Program-made: the position numbers and the translations under genes
Assembly: GCA_964544285.1 (NCBI GenBank)
Contig: CAZJAQ010000053.1
Location: 1 to 9,351, forward strand
Direction: 5' to 3'
Origin: CAYGVX01 sp964544285
Lineage (GTDB): Archaea > Thermoproteota > Bathyarchaeia > Bathyarchaeales > SOJC01
Length of the DNA: 9,351 nt
Part shown: positions 7,086-9,351 of the stretch, piece by piece
Position numbering within the stretch: the first letter of the stretch is position 1
Layout of the letters: every line of letters begins with the position of its first letter
The notes under the pieces: model-generated
Databases searched by the model: none
The model's input: only the letters and a program-made list of their open reading frames with translations
What the model was told of the DNA's origin: nothing

Positions 7086-8261
7086 ATGCCCACCAATTTG
7101 CCCGTAGAAGCGAAGAAGAAATGGGACGAAGTTTCGATGGCGAGAAACCCGAAAGAAAGGGTTCAACTCATGCAAGAGTTTCTAAGCTTGGTTCCTAAAC
7201 ACAAGGGCACAGAGAAGCTTCGCGCACAGGTCAAAACGAGAATCGCCATCTTGCGGAGAGAACTCGCAGAAGAAAAACGTAGAAAAGCGACTGCACGGGG
7301 GCCGAAGTTTTTCATCGAGAAAGAGGGCGCTGCTCAGATTGCTGTTTTGGGGCAGACGAAGGTGGGACGAAGTAGCCTTCTGGCTTCGCTCACGAACGCT
7401 AAGGTTGAAGTTTCTGACTATCTCTTTACGACTCTTGAACCCGTCCCCGGCATGCTTCACTTCGAAGACCTTCAATTTCAAATCGTCGAAGCCCCAGCAC
7501 TAATCAGAGGCGCTGCCGAGGGAAAAGCATGGGGGCAACAAACCTTAGCCTTGGCAAGGAACGCTGACGGCGTGATTTTGATGGTTGACTTGATGAAAAA
7601 TCCTTCCGGACAACTTTCTCTCATGTTGAATGAGCTTGAAAACGCTCGCATTCTCGTCAAGAAGCCCAGTGCCCGAGTGGAAATAGAGAGAAAACACATG
7701 GGCGTAGGCTTAAGAATCTTCGCGATAGGCAACCTGATGGACTGCACCCTCAAAGACGTGGAGAGACTGCTGAAGAGTTACAGAATTTCTAACGCCATCG
7801 TAAAAATATACGGTAACGCCGTGCTCGACGACGTTGAAGACTCCATCTTCGAGAGCGCAGTGTTCCGCCCCTCGGTCATCGTGGCAAACAAGTTCGACGT
7901 CGAAGGAGTCATTGAAAGGCTTGAAGAATTGAGAGACTTTGTCCAAGATCGCCTCAAAGTAATTCCAGTGTCCTGCAAAACTGGGTATGGACTGAAAGGA
8001 ATCGGTGCAGAACTGTTTAGAATGCTCGAGATTATCCGTGTTTACACCAAGGAGCCAGCCTATAAGGAGCCTTCGCCGACGCCGTTTATTCTGAAGAAAG
8101 ACTCCCCAGTTGCAGAGTTGGCAAAACAGATTCACAGCGACTTCTACAGACGCTTTTCTTATGCCAGAGTGTGGTCAAAACGGCTTTCTTTCAGCCCCCA
8201 GAAAGTAGGCTTATCCTTCGTTCTGGGCGATAAGGACGTCGTGGAAATGCACATGCAGTAG
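7086..8261 (+). CDS. Divergent DRG-family (Obg-like) GTPase with TGS domain
   Basis: A cytoplasmic protein of 391 residues, near the family's usual 360-400. The N-terminal basic helical region (to about 75, KLRAQVKTRIAILRRELAEEKRR) matches the DRG helix-turn-helix. The G domain has G1 GQTKVGRSS (89-97), G2 YLFTTLEPVPG (112-122), a G3-position VEAPALIRGA (134-143), G4 NKFD (268-271) and G5 SCKTG (296-300). Between G3 and G4 lies the DRG-specific insertion (about 190-255, with a KMDC-like core and YRISNA). A TGS domain (about 317-391) ends VGLSFVLGDKDVVEM, like canonical DRG. DRG proteins bind GTP and associate with ribosomes during translation. Oddities: the P-loop lysine is Arg95, and the usual DLPG of G3 reads EAPA, so nucleotide hydrolysis may be altered. 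The family is certain enough; activity is not. Its 3' end is 2 bp from the rps7 stop on the other strand. Confidence 0.9.
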   Translation: MPTNLPVEAKKKWDEVSMARNPKERVQLMQEFLSLVPKHKGTEKLRAQVKTRIAILRRELAEEKRRKATARGPKFFIEKEGAAQIAVLGQTKVGRSSLLASLTNAKVEVSDYLFTTLEPVPGMLHFEDLQFQIVEAPALIRGAAEGKAWGQQTLALARNADGVILMVDLMKNPSGQLSLMLNELENARILVKKPSARVEIERKHMGVGLRIFAIGNLMDCTLKDVERLLKSYRISNAIVKIYGNAVLDDVEDSIFESAVFRPSVIVANKFDVEGVIERLEELRDFVQDRLKVIPVSCKTGYGLKGIGAELFRMLEIIRVYTKEPAYKEPSPTPFILKKDSPVAELAKQIHSDFYRRFSYARVWSKRLSFSPQKVGLSFVLGDKDVVEMHMQ

Positions 8262-8263
8262 GC

Positions 8264-8842
8264 TTACCTATTAGCCATGGCGATTCTTTCCATTTCGTTC
8301 CGCTTAGACACAGCGAAGCTTTTTATGTCGCTGTTTGCTGCCAGAATCAGTTCTTCTGCTATGCACTCTTCCAACGTGCGGGGATTGCCAAACGTTGCCT
8401 TCCGAGCCCCCTCAGACAACAGACGAAGGGCAACGTCTACTCTCCTTTGAGGCGAAACGTCAACAGCCATGTGGTAAGCAACACCTCCGTAACTGATTCT
8501 AGTAGTATCTTCACAAGGTGCAGAATTCTCGACGGCTTTTACGAGGACTTCAACAGGGTTCTTTCCTGTTTGCAGGTGAATGATTTCGAAAGCGTTTTTC
8601 ACCGTGTTTATGGCTCTGGCTTTCTTGCCCGCGTGCTTTCCAGGCCTCATCAAGTTATTGATGAACCTTTCAACTAGGTTCACTTCTGCTTTATGGAATC
8701 GGTGGTGCTCATGTCTGCCCATGCTGTGGGGGACATAGACTGGAGAAAGAGAAACGTATTTCCTCAAGCCCAAGTCTTGCACCTGAGCCACTTGAAAGCT
8801 CCATTTCCCGAAAAGCTTAATCTCTTGAGCTTGTTTGCTCAT
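8264..8842 (-). CDS. rps7: Small-subunit ribosomal protein uS7 (archaeal S7)
   Basis: A 192-residue protein, a normal length for archaeal uS7 and longer than the bacterial form. It binds the 3' major domain of 16S rRNA in the head of the 30S subunit, near the exit site, and nucleates head assembly. Recognisable uS7 segments are HKAEVNLVERFINNLMRPGKH (around 50-70), GKKARAINTVKNAFEII (72-88), GKNPVEVLVKAVENSAP (93-109), the R-I-S-Y-GG-V-AYH stretch (115-124), VDVSPQRRVDVALRLL (127-142) and the C-terminal IAEELILAAN-S (161-171). The ATG at 8842 is preceded by AAGGTG with about 7 bases spacing, placed directly after the rps12 stop codon. It follows rps12 by 13 bases and is surely cotranscribed. 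No elongation factor gene follows it. Confidence 0.97.
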   Translation of the reverse strand: MSKQAQEIKLFGKWSFQVAQVQDLGLRKYVSLSPVYVPHSMGRHEHHRFHKAEVNLVERFINNLMRPGKHAGKKARAINTVKNAFEIIHLQTGKNPVEVLVKAVENSAPCEDTTRISYGGVAYHMAVDVSPQRRVDVALRLLSEGARKATFGNPRTLEECIAEELILAANSDIKSFAVSKRNEMERIAMANR

Positions 8843-8849
8843 TCTTTGG

Positions 8850-8855
8850 CACCTT
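8850..8855 (-). promoter_or_regulatory. Shine-Dalgarno site AAGGTG of rps7
   Basis: The minus strand reads TGA-AAGGTG-CCAAAGA-ATG. The site abuts the rps12 stop codon and lies 7 bases before the rps7 start, which suits termination-coupled reinitiation between the two cistrons. Confidence 0.7.
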
Positions 8856-9296
8856 TCAACGCATCGGTTTCTGTTTTCTGCCGTATACGAGTTCGTTTAG
8901 AGAAACGCCGTTAACCGTGACGACCTTCCATCTGACGCCGGGAATGTCGCCCATGGCTCCTCCTCGGGAGCCGCCGATGCCCTCAACGACTACTTCGTCG
9001 TGCTCGTCCACTACGTTTAGGGCTCCGTCGCCGGGCAAGAAGGCGGTGATTGACCTGCCGTTCTTGATGAGTTGCGTTCTCACGCATTTTCTGATGGCGC
9101 TGTTGGGCTGTTTGCTTTCAACGCCCACTTTCTCGAGGACTATTCCCCGTGCCATGGGTGAGCCTTGCAAGGGGTCGACTTTCACGTCTAGCCTGAGCAT
9201 TCGCCGTTTGAAGTAGCGGTCGCTCCAGCGGTATCTCTTCCTCTTGTTAGCTAGTTGTCTTGCGGCGAATTCGCCTTTTGGCGACTTTGAACCCAT
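8856..9296 (-). CDS. rps12: Small-subunit ribosomal protein uS12 (archaeal S12)
   Basis: A 146-residue protein at the 30S decoding centre, where it helps monitor codon-anticodon pairing. The archaeal/eukaryotic type is clear from SPKGEFAARQL (5-15), DPLQGSPMARGIVLEKVG (41-58), KQPNSAIRKCVRTQLIKNG (62-80), ITAFLPGDG (83-91), DEHDEVVVEGIGG (97-109), and GDIPGVRWKVV (116-126), ending in YGRKQKPMR. Gln63 stands where bacteria have the streptomycin-linked lysine before PNS, normal for archaea. ATG 9296 is preferred over the upstream in-frame GTG at 9329. Known archaeal uS12 begins MGxKSP, AAGAGG (9307-9312) gives a spaced Shine-Dalgarno site, and the TATA box at 9333-9343 would put the transcription start downstream of the GTG. 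It is first in an rps12-rps7 unit. Confidence 0.97.
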   Translation of the reverse strand: MGSKSPKGEFAARQLANKRKRYRWSDRYFKRRMLRLDVKVDPLQGSPMARGIVLEKVGVESKQPNSAIRKCVRTQLIKNGRSITAFLPGDGALNVVDEHDEVVVEGIGGSRGGAMGDIPGVRWKVVTVNGVSLNELVYGRKQKPMR

Positions 9297-9306
9297 GGTT
9301 TTGCGT

Positions 9307-9312
9307 CCTCTT
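9307..9312 (-). promoter_or_regulatory. Shine-Dalgarno site AAGAGG of rps12
   Basis: AAGAGG on the minus strand lies 10 bases before ATG 9296 and supports that codon rather than the upstream GTG at 9329. Confidence 0.5.
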
Positions 9313-9332
9313 GCTACGATAAACCACACTTC

Positions 9333-9343
9333 TAATATTTAAA
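9333..9343 (-). promoter_or_regulatory. TATA box for the rps12-rps7 unit
   Basis: The minus strand reads TTTAAATATTA, an excellent archaeal TATA box. Initiation about 26 bases downstream falls near 9312, leaving a leader of about 16 bases that begins at the Shine-Dalgarno site. Whatever lies upstream is cut off by the window edge, so read-through from an upstream gene cannot be excluded. Confidence 0.55.
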
Positions 9344-9351
9344 CTGTCATA

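Noticed and set aside
7710..8135. Minus-strand frame of 141 codons antisense to the GTPase gene
   Set aside because: It overlaps conserved G4, G5 and TGS codons of the GTPase and has no family-like features.
8917..9216. Plus-strand frame of 99 codons antisense to rps12
   Set aside because: Low-complexity S/T/P composition mirrors the rps12 codons; rps12 is unmistakable.

Overview
The window looks archaeal, most likely from the TACK side (Bathyarchaeia-like or Thaumarchaeota-related). The lineage is an inference from protein character, not from a search. Supporting signs are archaeal/eukaryotic-type ribosomal proteins uS12 (with SKQPNSAIRKCVR) and uS7, a DRG-type GTPase with a TGS domain, TATA boxes at the expected distance from starts, T-run terminators, and a very large secreted subtilase built of CARDB modules with many N-glycosylation sequons.

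Layout, left to right. (1) Positions 49-468, minus strand: a small four-helix membrane protein of unknown function. It seems to be a tandem duplication of a two-helix unit, and it is flanked by inverted (GGTT)n tracts. (2) Positions 469-703: an intergenic region with a two-tetrad G-quadruplex-like tract and small hairpins. (3) Positions 704-6940, plus strand: a 2078-residue cell-surface S8 protease. Its order is signal peptide, I9-like propeptide, subtilase domain with intact Asp/His/Asn/Ser, four CARDB domains alternating with three glutamine-amidotransferase-like domains and one beta-rich domain, two IPT/TIG-like domains, another beta domain, an unbroken 14-heptad coiled-coil stalk, a transmembrane helix and an RKKP tail. 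(4) Positions 6941-7085: a hairpin plus T6 terminator for the protease, then a TATA box and Shine-Dalgarno site for the next gene. (5) Positions 7086-8261, plus strand: a divergent DRG-family GTPase with the S5D2L-type insertion and TGS domain but altered G1 and G3 motifs. (6) Positions 8264-9296, minus strand: rps12-rps7, a two-gene ribosomal unit with its own TATA box, meeting the GTPase gene tail to tail with 2 bp between stops.

Functionally there are two parts. The right side is translation machinery: uS12 and uS7 of the small subunit, beside a ribosome-associated-type GTPase. The left side is cell envelope: a stalked, glycosylatable, membrane-anchored protease and a small divergently transcribed membrane protein. 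The protease resembles in concept the stalk-borne subtilisin of the Staphylothermus tetrabrachion, but here stalk and protease are one polypeptide. No CRISPR array, insertion sequence, tRNA or rRNA gene was seen.
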